Positions 33,467 through 48,538 are shown, numbered from the stretch's first letter. The stretch: 64,000 nucleotides of DNA from Meandrina meandrites (GCA_963693305.1 OY855909.1:3493501-3557500); one strand, 5' to 3'. The notes: generated from the sequence alone by a model not told the origin. Made by a program: numbers and translations.

Positions 33467-34908
33467 CTATGAGATGACTTGATTGAAAAATTTATAAGAT
33501 TTCATTGTCGAGAAGAAAATCTTCGAACGTTCTAGATATAGTCTGTCACTTTTTTAACCAACAATTAAAATCAACTTTGGAAGCTGAGCTCTATTCATAA
33601 CCGCACAAGCCAGAAATAAGCCAATCAGATTACGTCAAAATGCCTAAGGTGTGCTCCACAGCATGGAACAACTTATAATACAGTAATATATTACAGATTC
33701 CTTATCCTATAATCGGATTGTTTGAAACCGCTATGATATTAGTCAACGCCTTTCCAATTTACGTGCAGTTGTTCAGTATAAATAATATGGTTAAACATAG
33801 CATAACGCATACGAGCGCCGACGTTGGTCGTGAGAACTGCAATCCTGTTATAGCTTGGTGCATTACGTACAGGGAAACAATACGGCGTAAAAAGAAAGCA
33901 GAAAATGTAAGTGACAAACAATTTGTCGAACATGTTTCAAATTAACTAAGACAAAAGGGTAGAAAGAAAGCCTTTTCTTCAGGAAAGAGAAACCAAGAAA
34001 ATAATATCAAAATTCAATTTTAAAATTTATATCTAAAAGAATATATATCGCAGATTTCTCAATAGTGAAATACAACTTGAACAAAATAACTCGATATTCC
34101 AATAAACAAAGTCAGGATTATTACAAATGAATTTTAAGGTAGATATTTAGTAACTGAATAAAAGAATATGGGCCAAACTGGGATAAAGTACCTCTAAATA
34201 CCGGCAATTTCAAAGCTGAAATCCAGAGGTAGAAGGAAAAGCTCTACTTCTTAATCGAATTTACATCCCAATCTATGTTGTTGGTAATACCTTGTTATCT
34301 AGAGATACCCAATAAGGTTGTTGTGACTAGACATCATATTTCGGGCATTGAAGCAACTGACCAAACAATGCCGCACAGTTCATTTCTGACAAAACTATGT
34401 ATTGCAAATGAACTCAATAATTAAACTACAAACTAGAAATAAATATGCTAGTCAAGTAGCCGATAAAAGAATGCAGTACCTCATAAAAAAACTCAAATAA
34501 GGTATCATCAAAGAGCTGGGGAAACTTTATAATAAAGCTACAATACAAAACTAAAATTCTCGGAAATTACAATTACATTAAAAAGCAAAATGATGTAAAC
34601 ATTGTTTTATAGATTGGTAAAAATGAAACCAGTAAAATAACCAAGAATACTGTAACTTCATTTCAATAAGGTAAGACACTTTAATGAATAACCAAGATCT
34701 AAAATAAACCTAAAAACCCATTTTATTCCCCACAAGAGAGCTTAAAAATATGCAAAACATGGTGTAAGGGTTCAAGTACGTGAAGAGGACAAGAAGTTCC
34801 GAAGCGATCAAAAGTAGTTCTTAACGCTTTGATTGCATTCTTTAGTCTTTTATTCAGTACAGCATACACGAATATTTAGAAACGTCGAAGCCGAAGTGCA
34901 ACTGTTTA

Positions 34909-34910
<2 letters not shown>

Positions 34911-34955
<45 letters not shown>

Positions 34956-34960
34956 GTTAT
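34911..34960. repeat. ATT microsatellite
   Basis: About fifteen ATT units with two ATTGTT changes near the right end. Confidence 0.95.
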
Positions 34961-37900
34961 TGTTACTTTTTTATTGCAGAAACCGACAGTAATACAGTAC
35001 AAAGAAAGCTATGTACAAGAATAAACAGAAAACGAAACGAATCAACTGCAACTGTGCGATTGTTCTTTCCGCTGAATGAAATAAAAAGTTGAATTTAAAA
35101 AAAAAAATGCAAAAAATGAATAAGTTAGCTGTGTAAGAGAACGCAATCTATTTTGCAACCAGTAGCCGGAGGCTAGTCACGTGACGTTATATACTTGAAT
35201 TTCACCAGCCCAGTGGGAGGCATCATCTTTTAACTTTATTTGTTTTTAGCCTGTAAAACATAACTTGTTTTACCGTGGGTTCTTCTCTAGCGACTCTTTT
35301 TTCAGTTTTTGTTTTGGCTGGAGAGTTTCATTGTTAGTTTTCCTGAAGGGCAGACGAAAAATTTCAGTTTCAGTGCACAAAGTGCTTACAGGCAAACACC
35401 TTGACAATAAGAGCAAAACAACTAAAGTAGACGTCTTTGTTCATGCACATTTCACGGCAAATAGAACGATATTTACCACGACGAAAAAGCATCTAAGCTG
35501 ACAGAAAAAAACATCCAGGTAGAACCTGATACTAATCATGACGCCCTTCTTCATCGTTTTCATTTAAGAATTGACTCAACTCTTCCTCTTCTTTAGGATG
35601 ATAAACACGATTTTTTTTTAATGCTCTTGAAAGTCATCGGTTACAATATTTGTGAGTTGCAAGCAAATATGATACATCGTATAGTAAAGGTTGCAAAGAT
35701 TTGTTTGGCCTATAAATATTTACAGTGGTGTTTCACAAACGACGATGAATTCTGCCATGAGAATGGTTTCACTTCATGGATAAGAACAGCTTTAGACGGT
35801 GGCAAATGCGAGGTCTTGAATAACTTATAAACATTTCTCCCGATAAGTATGCAAAAAGAAATCGATTATTTTCTTCTTTATCTGATGTGTGAGCCGCTTC
35901 TTAATCATTATTGCGTCAATTTTATTTTAAAAAATACTATTTACTTTGCCGAACACTCAACGAAAACAGGAATCAGAAACTCATTTAAGGAAGCAATCCA
36001 AAGGTGCACTACACGAGTTTTCTTCAATTAATTTGTACGATCTGCCGAAAGCCCAAAAAGCAACTTCCTTTAAAAGGAAGCATTTTTGAAATTAAATCTC
36101 CAACAAGAAAAACAAAAAAAGGATTTAATACGCGGGAACTGAACTAAACAATTCCCATATTTTGTGGGGGTTTCTCTACATTACAAATTAACTCGTTGAC
36201 AAAAAAAATCACCTGCACAAGTTTTTAGTAAATTGTTCTTGCTCATTATCTATCGCGCCAATATTGACGAATTGTGCTGCACATTAGTATAACTGAAAAA
36301 TGTGAGGCATTATTGAGTCTAGTTTTTATGTACCTTCAATAAAACGATCTTTTACTGGGCTTGAATATTGATTTTACGTTTACTGGTCAAGATGACGTGT
36401 GAAGATGTGTTTCTCTTTCTTTTAACGATATATTGCACTAGGATCAAATAGCGTCAAATATTACTACACGCGTCGAATAACAGTGGAAAATCGCACTGCT
36501 GGTGAAAGGGGGAAGTTGTACACAAAGATGAGGTGAAACAAAATTCCTCGCGCTGTTAAGTGTTTTTGTTTGGCAAAATAAAATATTGAAAACATTGCTT
36601 TTGTATCAGCAGCACAAGAAGGCGCAATTTCTGTCAAAAATTAAATATGTTATAGAGATTTTTTTAACGAATACTGTATATTTTAGAACCATACAAAATA
36701 CCAAAAGGGGTAATATGCGATTTTCGTCTACATGGCTGGTTGACGGTTTAAAAATTTGCCTTCGGCGAAAAGTGTCTGAAATTAAACTACGTCCTACCAC
36801 GCGAATACTAAATGGTTTTCCGGACATAAAATGTAGCTAAAATGGACTATTTCCTCCGCTTTTTAAAATAAATGATAATTTATATAGATAATGTTTCTTC
36901 AATGAGTTTCTGGAAATGGACGGACGAGGCACCATTCTGGTAAACCGCCAACGCGTTTCATTTTGCCGCTGGTTTCTAAAACAGTAAAGTAATCATAGAA
37001 AACGGTGTTTCAGTAATAATGTCGTTTGAACTCTTAAAATATTCATTAAATGCGGAGATAACTCTACATGATCTCAATGGATTTCCCATTGAAATAACTG
37101 CACGCAATCTCTCGTGTAACAAAAGGCTCTGGGCTCGTGGCGGGAAATCCTTGAAGATTCCTTAATATGAATCGACTTTTCTGGCAGGATTCGTCATTGC
37201 GGGGCGCACGGCTCCGAAAATGCTCGACTCTTACCCCAGTGGTTGGATAACAGATCTCATTCAGTTGTTGGCATCACTGAAAACAAACAATTTATTCATT
37301 CTTATCAGAATAAATATCTGCCCTTGAATCTATTAAAAAGGGCGACCAAGGCAGGTGTCGTCGGTAAAGTGACGTTAAATTACTTTTTGAAAGCGAGATA
37401 ATAGTAAACCGCGCAACATTGCAAGCTACGCCTGATAACATTCACACACAAACGGAATCAACGAGTAAGCTAAACTGCAGAGCAGTAAAGGTATGGATGT
37501 TTATGTACCCATGTGAAGTGCAAACCTTAACCCCTAACTCTAACTGACCCAAAAAGTTAGCATTTATTACTAAAGCTTGCTTTGTTGATGGTAATTATTC
37601 GCTATCTTCGATAACAAAACACAGCGCTGGCGGCTCATGACCACCATTTCTTGTTTTGCTCAAATTCAGCAGGGAATTGAAAAGAAAACGCGTTTTACCC
37701 GTTTACTGGCGCTCGTTCTGGGCGTGTTTAATTGAAAGCTGAAGCGGGAAACATTTAACTTATCCGATGTAAAATATCGAGTTGGTTTTGGACCCGAGGA
37801 CAACCATAGGCAAAAGAAAGTTAAATTCAATTGCTCGCTTTCGGGCCAAAGCAAAGTGACGAAATGATCGATGGCAATACTGATACAAAATATATTTAAA

Positions 37901-40900
37901 TTGACCTTTCGAAAAAAACAATTTTATGCAAACGACAACCTCGACTGATTCCCACATTGGTGCATATGTCACGATCCTTGGGTATTAACTAACAAATTGT
38001 CGCTGGGGTGTCTTGAAAAACCGAAAAATGAATCTCAGTTTCAGAAGGAATCTTTGCGTTCCCATGATAGGTTTAATGTTTATCGCAGCGTTTTGCAACG
38101 AAACGTTTGTAAATTTAACATGCATTTTTGGTATTGCTGCCGACACGAAAGACAAGATCACGCTTAATGAAATCAACACCGGGTTTTACTTTATTTGAAG
38201 CGACACGCACGCGAACTAAAATCACACGGAAACTGCGTTTGAAGATCGGATTGGTGTTTTCATAAATGCAGTTTACAGCAAAGTTTGCGTCAGTTCATTT
38301 CTAATGCATAGGCAGTGATTTCTTCATTATTTGGTACTCGGAAGAACAAGATAAAATCAAAATTTTCCTAGGAAAGTTATGATTGTTTCTATAAATGCGT
38401 TATACGACAAATTATACGAGAGGACAACAGATATGCCGCAGTAATGTATCTCTGTGACACTGCTGGTCAGTTTTTGCAATTTTTCGTTAGCTTTGAAAGC
38501 ATGTCAATGTTTAGAACTTTACACTGAAGCGAGAGCAGTCGCAAAAAGAAGAAAGTATTGTTTTGAAAGAAAAAAGGAACACCCCTTGATTCAAAAATGC
38601 CATTCACAATGCAGAAAAAACAATTAATTCTTTCAATTTTTGTCTCTAAAAGCATTGCAGGGCTTAGTACTTTAGATTAATGTTGGTCGGGAACACACAA
38701 AAAAGCAAGAAAGAACTGTTTTTTTTTTTAAGGTAACACCCCTTCTCAAAAGAAATGCTCTTCGCAAATGCAATAAAACCGGCAATGTTTGACATAAACG
38801 TATTAACACAAATTTTGACCATGAAAATTTCTCACAGCATCTTTAAACTTTTCCGTGGTAATACTGTATGTTTTGACTCCATAACTGAATGAATAATAAT
38901 ATTATACTTTGTAGGTATTTCCAAAAATTAGCTGCAAATGGAAAAGGAAGTATTTACAAAAAAGTGTCATTTTCTCAATCAAAGTGTCATTTTCTCAGTC
39001 ATTTGACTGACAATTGGGTTTTAGAAAAAGATCGGTTATCGCCAACTTGGAGCGAAAATAGTTTTCAGTTTTGAAGGATTTTTTTTGTCTTAAGTGCTGA
39101 GGAATACATATTAACCGGTGGATAATTTCCGTTAAAATATGATAATGAAAATGCGATTGTTATCATCAGAGTTACATTTTTTCGACATCCTGTAGTGTCG
39201 TTTTGGAATCCGAGGAATAAGGAGTGAATTTCTTTGATATCACATTCAGCTGAAAGAAATCATTCTAATTTGATTTTTAACCAGTAAAAAGTTTTGACAT
39301 TTCATGTTATTATTTGTTAGTGAAAAAATAACCCAGTTTGATTTGGTCCTTGTCAAAAGCATTACAAGCATCAAGCTATGTTTTGTCTTCCGGTCATACC
39401 AGAGTTTTGAATTAGAGAAATTTAAAATCAGCAGGAAAAATCAGTGATGAATCTAAATTGGAATGAGTGCGCTTACGGGTGGTTGATTCCCCAAAGTCTC
39501 GAGAACTTTAGCTTACTAAACATATCACGTATGGCGTTAAGACGGTTTATATTTCGTCTCAATCGATGGTGGCTTGCTTTCTTTCGTTTTTTTTTTTTGG
39601 TATAAAAAAATATGTAAAGAATAACCTCCATTTAGCTTTAAAATTTGCCCGCGGACGTGACATGTACCTGTTCTCAGAAAAGAAAAGTTTTCTTGATAGA
39701 GAAACTAGAAAGAAACTGCGAGATTTCATTAATGAGAATAATGTCCAAGGACAAACTGATTCGTGCAAAATTTTTGGAGCCCAATCAAGGCTCTTGTTTT
39801 TATTATCCTTTGAATGCTTTTCATATTGGGCCTCTTTGTTTGAGAAATCATGTTCAAGCTGCCAAACTTCAGAGTATTTCAGCTGGCGTTCAAAAACTAT
39901 TTTTAGTCGGCTGTTCAAAACATTCATTTTTTTGAGAGATATCCCTGGGTATGCCCTAGTTTTCGCTGCAACACGTGACACCAATAGAGTTTCCTCGAAT
40001 TTTGTTGACATCGCCAACGAATATATGGAAACCAGCCTTTATTATTATTGCTAACTTTATTAAACTATTGTTTCAAGATTTCCTTTTATCTAGTTTCTGT
40101 AGTGTAAAAAATGCGATGATGAAAATGAACATGATTTTTTTTTTTTGCGCGATGGTGAAAATAAAGTGGACACAATAACCAGATTTATTTAATAACAACA
40201 GCAACAGCAAATGTAATTCGAAGAATTTCTAGTTTTTTTTTATAATGGGTTTATGCATACACTTCGGTTACCAGTGATTATAAAACCTTATCACCAAACA
40301 AGCTAAATGGAGGAGAAACATTCTTACAATTATTTTGTTGCAAAAGAAGGCTAAAAGCGTTTCATATAAAACCGAACAAAATGCGACAATTAGCTAAGTA
40401 ATATACAAAGTTCGATTTAAAAAATTTAATGGAAAATCCCTTTTAACATACAACATAAGCAACTGAATTAGCACAAACATAAACAGTTTTTGCGAAGATT
40501 CGAGAACCCACTCAATTTTGCTCGGAAAATGAAAACATGTTTTCATCTTAAATTTAGATTTACCAGGTTCAGAAAGGGTTTTTGCTTGATAATCCTATTA
40601 AGAGGCTTGTCAATCTTAACCTCCAGCTTTTAAATCAGTACGGTATACAGCTATTTCAATAAAGGTTACCAGATCAAAACCAGAAGCTTACGAGACAAGA
40701 CCGAATGGTGATCTGGGTATTCACTGGAATTTTGCATATTGGCATGCAGGAAATGTACAAGTTGGTATTTTTTCCTCTCAGAAGGTCTTTTTCTGTAGCT
40801 TTAATTTCACTGTTGCATGGCTTTGAGTTTCGAAATTTCTTCCACAATTCAGTTTGGCTAAAGATACCTTGTTTCCACATGTATAATGAGAAAAAATCGT

Positions 40901-41282
40901 GCAAATTCGCGTTTGTCATGTTGTTATATCTTATTAGTATTCAGCACGAGCGATAGCTCCCTTCTACCCATATAGCCTTTCGGTCCTGTCTTTAAGCTTT
41001 GATGCGACAATGTTTCTTGAAATAGCTGTAAATCCCAGAGAAAAAGCTAGGCTCAAGCTTCTGCGACGATATTTAAAAAAATGTGATCAGTTCTGCGCAT
41101 CTAGTTGATTCATAAATTAAATAACTCAATAACACGGGTTCCCAGGTCTTTTTTGATCTGATTATAGCCGACGGTAGGGGCCTTGAAGGTTATTTTATCA
41201 CATTGAATCCAGCGCACACTCATGGAATTGATATTTAAATTAAAATAGTTCAAACCCATGAGACATGAGTTTGTGACAAGAA

Positions 41283-41395
41283 GGGCATAGCTCACACAGT
41301 TGGTAGAGCATCGCACCGGTATCACGAAGTTCGAATCTCGCTGAAGCCCTGAATTTTTTTCAGCTTTCTTCAATTTCTAATTACTTAAATTGGAT
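41283..41395 (+). mobile_element. tRNA-derived SINE copy, damaged
   Basis: GCATAGCTCA, CAGTTGGTAGAGCATCGCAC and GTTCGAATCTCGCTGAAGCC give the A box and B box of a tRNA-Thr-like head; the tail CTGAATTTTTTTCAGCTTTC matches the tail of the copy at 59,663-59,936. An extra CACA breaks the D-arm and several positions differ, so this is an old copy. Confidence 0.75.
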
Positions 41396-42360
41396 CGTTC
41401 CTCACGTAACTGCAAAACGGACGTTAAATTCTGAGTTTTTGTGGACTTTTTTATGAGAAATTGTGGTAATCAGGCACAGGGATCGCATGAAAGATTTTAT
41501 TAACCCTTTACGTCAGAGAAATGAGCTAATGCGTCAATCAAAAAAGCCATTAATATCAGTAAAATGTGTTGTAGAATTAACCAAAAGACTACAAAATCCT
41601 TCCAAATTACACAAAAATCCCAGCGTTTGCGTATGCTCTTGACCCGATCAGCTCAGCCTTTAGGAAAGAAAAAACAGACGCTCTAACTTTTACGTATATT
41701 TTGGCCAGAATACTTCAGAAATTTCAAGCAGGTACGATGATATAAAGTTAAGAAACTGTTATGCCGAAGGGCAGTAAACCCCTTAACATACCGTAAAACG
41801 TTTTATTGTTTTTGCAAACTGTTACGCTGGCAACTCAATATGGAGATAAAGCTAGACAACTTAGGCGTTGAAACGAATGAACTTAATGAACGCACGGTCC
41901 TCAGAAGAGAGTGTCATTTAAAAAATACTCGAGGTGTTAAAACAATAACCGCAATCAATTATATTTGATTCAAAAGGAAAAACCATTTTCATAGCTTATT
42001 CTAAATTACAGGAAGAAGAAATAACACAGTTTGCTGTGTATTCACTTTTGAATCAGCAAACGGTAAAATGGCTAAATATAGCGAATTCTCATAGAAGACA
42101 TTACAATCTAAACATGAAGTTTTTTCCCATTTTTGAATGCAATGCACTTATCTGCAGACTAAACATGCTAAATGATACCCTTTTATCTTAAAAAGTTTCG
42201 GAAATGTTGTTTGGGTAAAGATTGTGTTAAAACCTATCGAAACGAAGGTTCTAGACAGACTGGACTACTCAGAGCTGTTCAGAACGCCTTACTGATGACG
42301 TCAAGTATACACTGGTAAAAACGTCGTAAAACGCTGAAAAAAATCTAGCATCAAGATTCA

Positions 42361-42467
42361 AATTAAGGGCAAATCAAAATAACTGGCCTGTGTGGGACCG
42401 CCAAGGGATGCAAATATGTATTCATATAGCGGCAGGTCACACAGACCTGCGAACTTGGCCCTCAATT
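42361..42467. mobile_element. 107-bp hairpin MITE
   Basis: AATTAAGGGC at the left and GCCCTCAATT at the right are near-perfect inverted ends; inside, CCTGTGTGGGACCGCC pairs with GGCAGGTCACACAGACC-type sequence. No coding capacity. Confidence 0.55.
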
Positions 42468-42648
42468 CGAAATTAAATCGAAGTCGCATAATCGATGCTC
42501 ATCCATGAACGAAAAGAGGCGAAATGAAGTTAGGCGAAGTTTTCGTTCATCCCTGAAATAAAATGGAAAGGAGGTATGGCCAGTTTAGTTTTTAAGCTAA
42601 GATTCGAGGATTTCTTGTGACAATTCTACATAATAACGGAGTTATAGT

Positions 42649-42750
42649 ATGGAGTTCATGCTGTCATATTTTGGAGTCGTGCTGTGTTTGTTCTTCGTGG
42701 CATCGAGTGCACAGTGCTTAAAAGCCTCCACTAATTATAGTAGTTCATGA
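42649..42750 (+). CDS. Small frame with a signal-peptide-like sequence
   Basis: An ATG-to-TGA frame of 33 residues begins MEFMLSYFGVVLCLFFVASS and then AQCLKAST. A hydrophobic core followed by ASSAQC looks like a secretion signal with a cleavage site. No good splice donor lies before the stop, so it is either a tiny secreted peptide or chance. No family recognised. Confidence 0.2.
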   Translation: MEFMLSYFGVVLCLFFVASSAQCLKASTNYSSS

Positions 42751-45700
42751 GTCGCTGTAAACAGCGGCGGTGTCCTGAGACACATATCGGGGCATAATTA
42801 ACAAATAGTGATCGGTCAGTCAAAGTCGGAAAACCGTGGGCGATCGATTAGAATTGACCCATTTTACAAAAGAATCAAGCTCACTTTGAACGGTTCTCAT
42901 CAATTTTTTGCCGATAGCCCAAGATCATTGACTCTAGAACGGTGAGTAGCCACAAGCTTTGTATTTTGAAATATGAAATGAGTAAATTCTCGAAATGACA
43001 ATGAAGTTTTGCGGAACGCTTAAATGTACCAAGCCTGTAAAAATAGCTCCCTTTTGCGACCCAACTGTTTGAAGCGCTGTCAAAAAGAAATCGACTGTTA
43101 CACAGGCCATAGTAAGCCATTTGAAATGGACCTTCAATTGGCCACTACATTTGTGACTTGCTACTCATACTGGACCTCAGTCTTACACGGACTTACTTAA
43201 AAATGGTTTGTGTTTAGTTTTTAGAAGTAATAAATTAGGGTGGATATCTAAAGTCTGAAGTGTACTGAATACACACAGAATAAATGTTGTGCACGAAGTT
43301 AATGGCCATAAAATTCACTGTAAACTTGAATTGTTACCAACCCTCGTGGTTCGAGTTAACATAAGCTCAAAATCTACTGTAGAAATGCTCAGAACCTCTA
43401 ATGCTAGGTTTAATGTAGAAAATTTACACAGTATATAAATTTTCTCAGCTCACAAAGTGGTAATGAATTTGAAGATAAAAATTAAACATTTTAATTAACT
43501 ACCATATGAATACTCGAACTGAAATTAAAGCAGGAAAAATTCAAAGAAAGCCGACCTAGCTGGACAACTCGTTTCTGTTCACCAAAAAAAAATTGGCGGT
43601 ACTGTATTTCGGGGTAATTGCAACGTTTTTAACAATGCATTAACCGCTAAAATACACAATACTCACACGGCGGAAGCGAAATTTGAAACAAAACTTCTTG
43701 TTCCACCTTTAATTTTGAGAAATTACCTAGAATCTAGCAATATATCTGAAGAAGAGACCTTTTCGCTGTTTGTGATTGCTATCTAATATAAAGAGAAAAG
43801 TTAAAATTTCGAGATGCTATTCCACTAAAATTTTTGCAGCATAATGGCGAAGTTCCAAACATTAATTTAACGCGAAATTTAGTTTTTTCAAAACAAATTT
43901 CTAGGTTGCACTACATATCTATCAAAACAATATTAGCAAACAGGAAAATACCACACTTCTATCAGAAAACACTGTTGTATTCAAGGATCGAAATGCACAT
44001 TAAGGTTACATAAAGGTACAATATTAATTTGCAATTGAAAAGTATTTTGATTCAAATTTCAATTTGCAACTGCATTTAAAGAAACCATGAAAGAATAAAT
44101 AAGAATCTTTTCCAATGCTATTTAATTCTGCTTGTTTTAACATCTTATTTCTCTTACTAATACGCAGAGAACTAATGACAAGTAAAAAATATTTTACTTT
44201 AAGCAATAGTTTTGATTACACCAACTAAAATTAAAGAAATTTAATATTTTGGTATTGCTGGCTTTCCTTGGTCAGATGACTTTCGACTTTAATTCAGTCC
44301 AATATGAAATACATGTGAAGTGTGCGAGATTTTGTAGAAAATACAGATAGTTTTCACTCAGCTGGAAATATACAGACGATCTGTCCTGGTCAACTGGTAA
44401 TTTGATTCTGCTCTTGCAAATCTAGGTAAAATTTAAAATGCATCCACGAGGCCCGAAGATTTTTTAGAAAATATACAGTTGTTGTTGTTCGATGATGTTT
44501 CTGTTCTTTTTTAGATATTTTTTAAATAAATGTCCAAGTTGTTATGAGAAGGAGCCCAATGAAGTATGTATTTTATTACACTGTTGTGAAACACTCCGAG
44601 CATTGGTAAACGAGTTTTGCTTAATAACCGCTAAAGCTTTGGTTTACATCGAGAAGTAGCTTTCGATTTTAGTTAAAATTATCCGATTAATTTTACGGAT
44701 TGAAATTATAAAAAGCATCTTGAAAATAAAAGGTAATAATTTTTCTTAAATCATTGTATTCTTTATGATTGTCAAAAAACAGGAGTAATCCAAGTAACCA
44801 AGTTCTGATGGAGTTCGAAGTTGTTTACCGTATACCTCTGCTTTGCTTGTAAAATTTATCAGTCTTGAATTGAAAATGTTTGTTTCTGTTATTAGTCGCC
44901 ATAAAACAAAATATGAGACATACCCATTAATTGGCAAAGGAACTTGTTTGTTTACAGAAAACTTGGAGTTGAGATCCTTAGAAATTCAGTTTCAGAGAAT
45001 GAATTGACAAAATTATATGTTTATCACATTCGTAATTTCTGATTTTCTTTGAAGAGGGTTGGGTTAAGTTTTTGTTTCGCCATTCTTTAGTACAGTGTTA
45101 AGTTGCAGGCCGCAAACTTTAATTAAAAGAAACTCGGCGTAAATTAATTTAATGAGATCTCATCTACATATCAGAAAAGAAGAAGGAATTTTGAACAACA
45201 ACAGAGCACGTTCTCGATAAATAAAATAATGCAATTCTGGTCGACAACACGCAATCTCTTTCCCCCGCAAGTTGGTTTTAATTCAGTTGGTTTTTATAGT
45301 GTGCCTGTCAGAAATTTCTATTAATAATTAGTAATTTTGGGCGGTAAGGGGGCGGAGACAATCAGCTTCAGGCTTGCCGAGCTCGGAAGACTCTATAACA
45401 ACGGGTATCACTTCAAAACATTATTTTTATGCCTTTTCTTCTTTTTTTCGTTATTCGTTCTGCGTTTTAAGTAACATGAAACTAACACTGTTTTTTTAGG
45501 TTTCGTTGTAATTTAAGTACAGGTTGCAGAGTCAGAATTGAAGAAAAGACATGACTTCGCACGGTCCCGCGCCAAATTAAACTTTTTATCATACATCGAA
45601 TAATAAAAGGCAAGCTATCAATTTCCTCTGTCATCGCATATGAAAATAATAAGAAAACAATTAAAATTCGGTTTAATTAAACTGCGTATACTTTACACTG

Positions 45701-47799
45701 AGTTACCACGATACCTTATGCGTGACAAAGGTATACAGTCAGCTGTCAACGTACGTCTGTCGTACCAAGTTTCTGAAAAACCTAAAAGCTCTAATACCCG
45801 AAAGTCAAAGCTAGGCATATGTAAATAGTTGGGTGTTACCCTGAAAACACGCTTCAAAACATGTACGCTCTTAAAAACACTTTTCATTTGGCTTCTGCCA
45901 AACTGACACAACTGTAATGATTGCATGTGCGTCGGGGCTTTCTAATTTTATGACACTCGGCCATCATGTTGACCCACAGGGAGGTCTCGTAACGCGGTTT
46001 AATTTCCCTTTTGGTACACAGATAAAAGAACAGTGATGTAGGCTGGAAAGATCTCCCATATTTCACAAAACACTAACGGACTTCAGTGAAGGTAAGTCGT
46101 ATTACTCATAATACCCACAAATTATTATTACACTGCGCTATACGCCACTTTAAAGCCATCCAGCATTTTTAATACCAGCTCATTTATTCATGTTTTTTCA
46201 AGTTGTCGTTGTGTTAAATTAAACATCAGATGTTCAAGCAAGACTTATATATGCGGACTACAGTACGAAAACTAAGTCGACTCCCCACTATAACCACATG
46301 TGATCCTGGTTTTGTCCTTGGTAAAGGTGGAAAGAACAACTTTGTATGAGTAAACCAAAACAGATACATTCCCAACTAAATCTGACGCTGACAATGATAA
46401 AGAAATGGTTTTACTTAAAAAAAAACAATAGTAGAAATAGCAAAATACAAGAGCATAAACTGTTTCTTCTTCAAGGAAAAATATAATATGCTCTGGAAAC
46501 AAATAATGGACATTGAACCTTGCTTCAACAAAAATGAAAATTGTGCTTTTTAATATTTGACTAGACAAGTTTACTCAAAACAAGAAAACAGGTCCTAGTT
46601 GTTTGCACACCTTTTGTTTTGTTAAATTTGAAACCTTTCATTCCAAGCTCAGAATATTTCACTCCTGTTATTAATTATTTTCATTTCGTTACCACTAAAT
46701 TGCTCGAAACAGAAATAATGCTGCATGCATTAAGATGATGCCCTCTTGATTTCTTTGTTTTAAGCGCCAGCCTATTTGACAATCGTTCATTTGGACGAAA
46801 GAAGACAACTTTCTTGAACGATCGTTCTCATATTTTTCCAGTCTTTCTCTTGCTCTGTTAGCAAAAATAAATAGAATGAAAAAGGATAGAAAAAACCTCG
46901 AACCTTTTACCGCACGAGTTTACATAGAAACGATGCTAGAACATTTTTATACTTTTCTTTTCACATCGTATTTTTTTAACTTTACGATAATTAACGAATT
47001 CCAAATGTTCTCGAAGCTTCCATTATATATCACCTCGTCCATGAATCATTATTACAACAAGCCTTTTATCTACATGCAATTTTGGCCCTTCTCTACGACA
47101 ATAAACTCTGTAGCACCTGCAGCTTCTGGCAATGGACGACACGCATACTTGTTTTGTGCACTTCGCTCTCAGTGCTGTCGATAACTTTAACTCGTTATAT
47201 TTCACACTGTCACTGAATCTGTTGTCGAGCAAACACGGGAAGGCGACACAAGCCAACTTCGCTTAACTTTACAGTTAACACCTGACTAAATTCATGTAGA
47301 GCACCGGAAGAAAAACACATTTCGCCGTGCAAAAGCAACTGTGCCTTATTGTTTCGAAATACGACACAAACTGTTGTCTTATACACATCAAAGTAAAACA
47401 AGGTGACCACGAATTTTTAAGAAAAGGCCAGTTTTCTTTAGTTTTTAGAAGCGAAACTCCAAGAAATCAATTTTTAATGTTTAGACCCATATCTGTAGTT
47501 CATCTCGGAAACCAAGATATACCTGCAAAATTTACACTGCGCAACTTTACTAGGCAGTATTCATTCAAACCCTTTAATGAATTCTCCCGCATAGAAAGCT
47601 TGTCAATTTGTCAAATTTGTTTCGTTTGTTGAAATGTTGACGGTATGACTGTAATTAAGCGGAGATGTTTTTCGCGACAGGGTTTCAATTTTTCTATCAA
47701 CTTAGACCGCAGTTCAAATTGTGGGAAGCTCACTCGAAAGTTGATCAAAGGAAGAGCTATAATACTGTCTTAAGTAAGTAAAAAACTTTTCTTATTCCA

Positions 47800-47957
47800 A
47801 TTTCAGTTGATGAACCCCGCTATTTCGAACCATCAGGGGAAACAAAATAGCGGGAGTTCGAAATAGCCGATAGTAAATGACTGAAGGTCAAATCCAAGGT
47901 AAATGGGTTTTATAGCATTTGAAATAACGGGGAATTCGAAATAACCGAGTTCGACTG
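47800..47957. mobile_element. End of a pogo/Tigger-like element remnant
   Basis: The right end reads GAATTCGAAATAACCGAGTT then CGACTG and TA, the form of pogo/Tigger inverted ends (CAGTCGAACTCGGTTA in reverse). Related GTTCGAAATAGC phrases recur inside. The left end is not defined. Confidence 0.4.
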
Positions 47958-48538
47958 TAGCGGTGTCTAACTGTAGTTTTACTCCACTTTCACATTAACG
48001 AGGAGGCAGCTGGCTACTAATGCATGTACCTGAGAGAAGTTTGAAAGATAGCTACTATCCGCCTTGCATTAACCAAATGTAAATCTACCGTAGATTAGCT
48101 GCCTTCGTGTACTTTCTGCCTGGCTTCACTCATTATGGCTCAGCTTGTTGTGTTTTAATTCGTGAACTAAAATTTAAGTGGCGCAGCTGCAAAGAAGACG
48201 TCTGAGAGTCAGTTTTCAAGAAAAACTCTTCAAGCAGCTGAAAAATCATGAAAGTAATCCCACCGCTGCATCGCTTCTCGTCGACGTTCCTAACAAATTT
48301 ATACCATTTCTTAAATATCTTTTTATTTTAATCTATTTTACGTACCGTAAAGTTCCATAAGTTCCTTCATGCCTTTTGATTTTAGTAGTCTTTTTCTATT
48401 TAAAATACGCTAAATAGTGCACTAAACAGAGCGCCATAGAAGAACAGATTCAACTCTGTTAAAAGAGAAGGACAATTTTTACCGTGAAACGTGCCTATTA
48501 GGTGCCTTTTATTTTGAATAAAATTCAAATTAAAAAAC

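Larger units (their letters stand above)
29659..41282. other. Gene-free stretch with simple repeats
   Basis: No gene recognised. It holds a 24-bp exact tandem pair (33,272-33,319), a possible retrotransposon 3' tail (33,360-33,466), a G run near 32,808-32,818, an ATT microsatellite (34,911-34,960), and GATTTGATTGGCTAGATTT-type direct repeats near 31,587 and 31,675. The 150-codon frames on both strands at 39.5-40.0 kb overlap each other and show no domain. Confidence 0.45.

Noticed and set aside
34833..35024. 63-codon frame with a long Ile run
   Set aside because: The Ile run is the translated ATT microsatellite.
39559..40054. Frames of 150-160 codons on both strands
   Set aside because: Same-size frames on opposite strands over the same DNA, no domain, no splice logic; probably chance in an open region.
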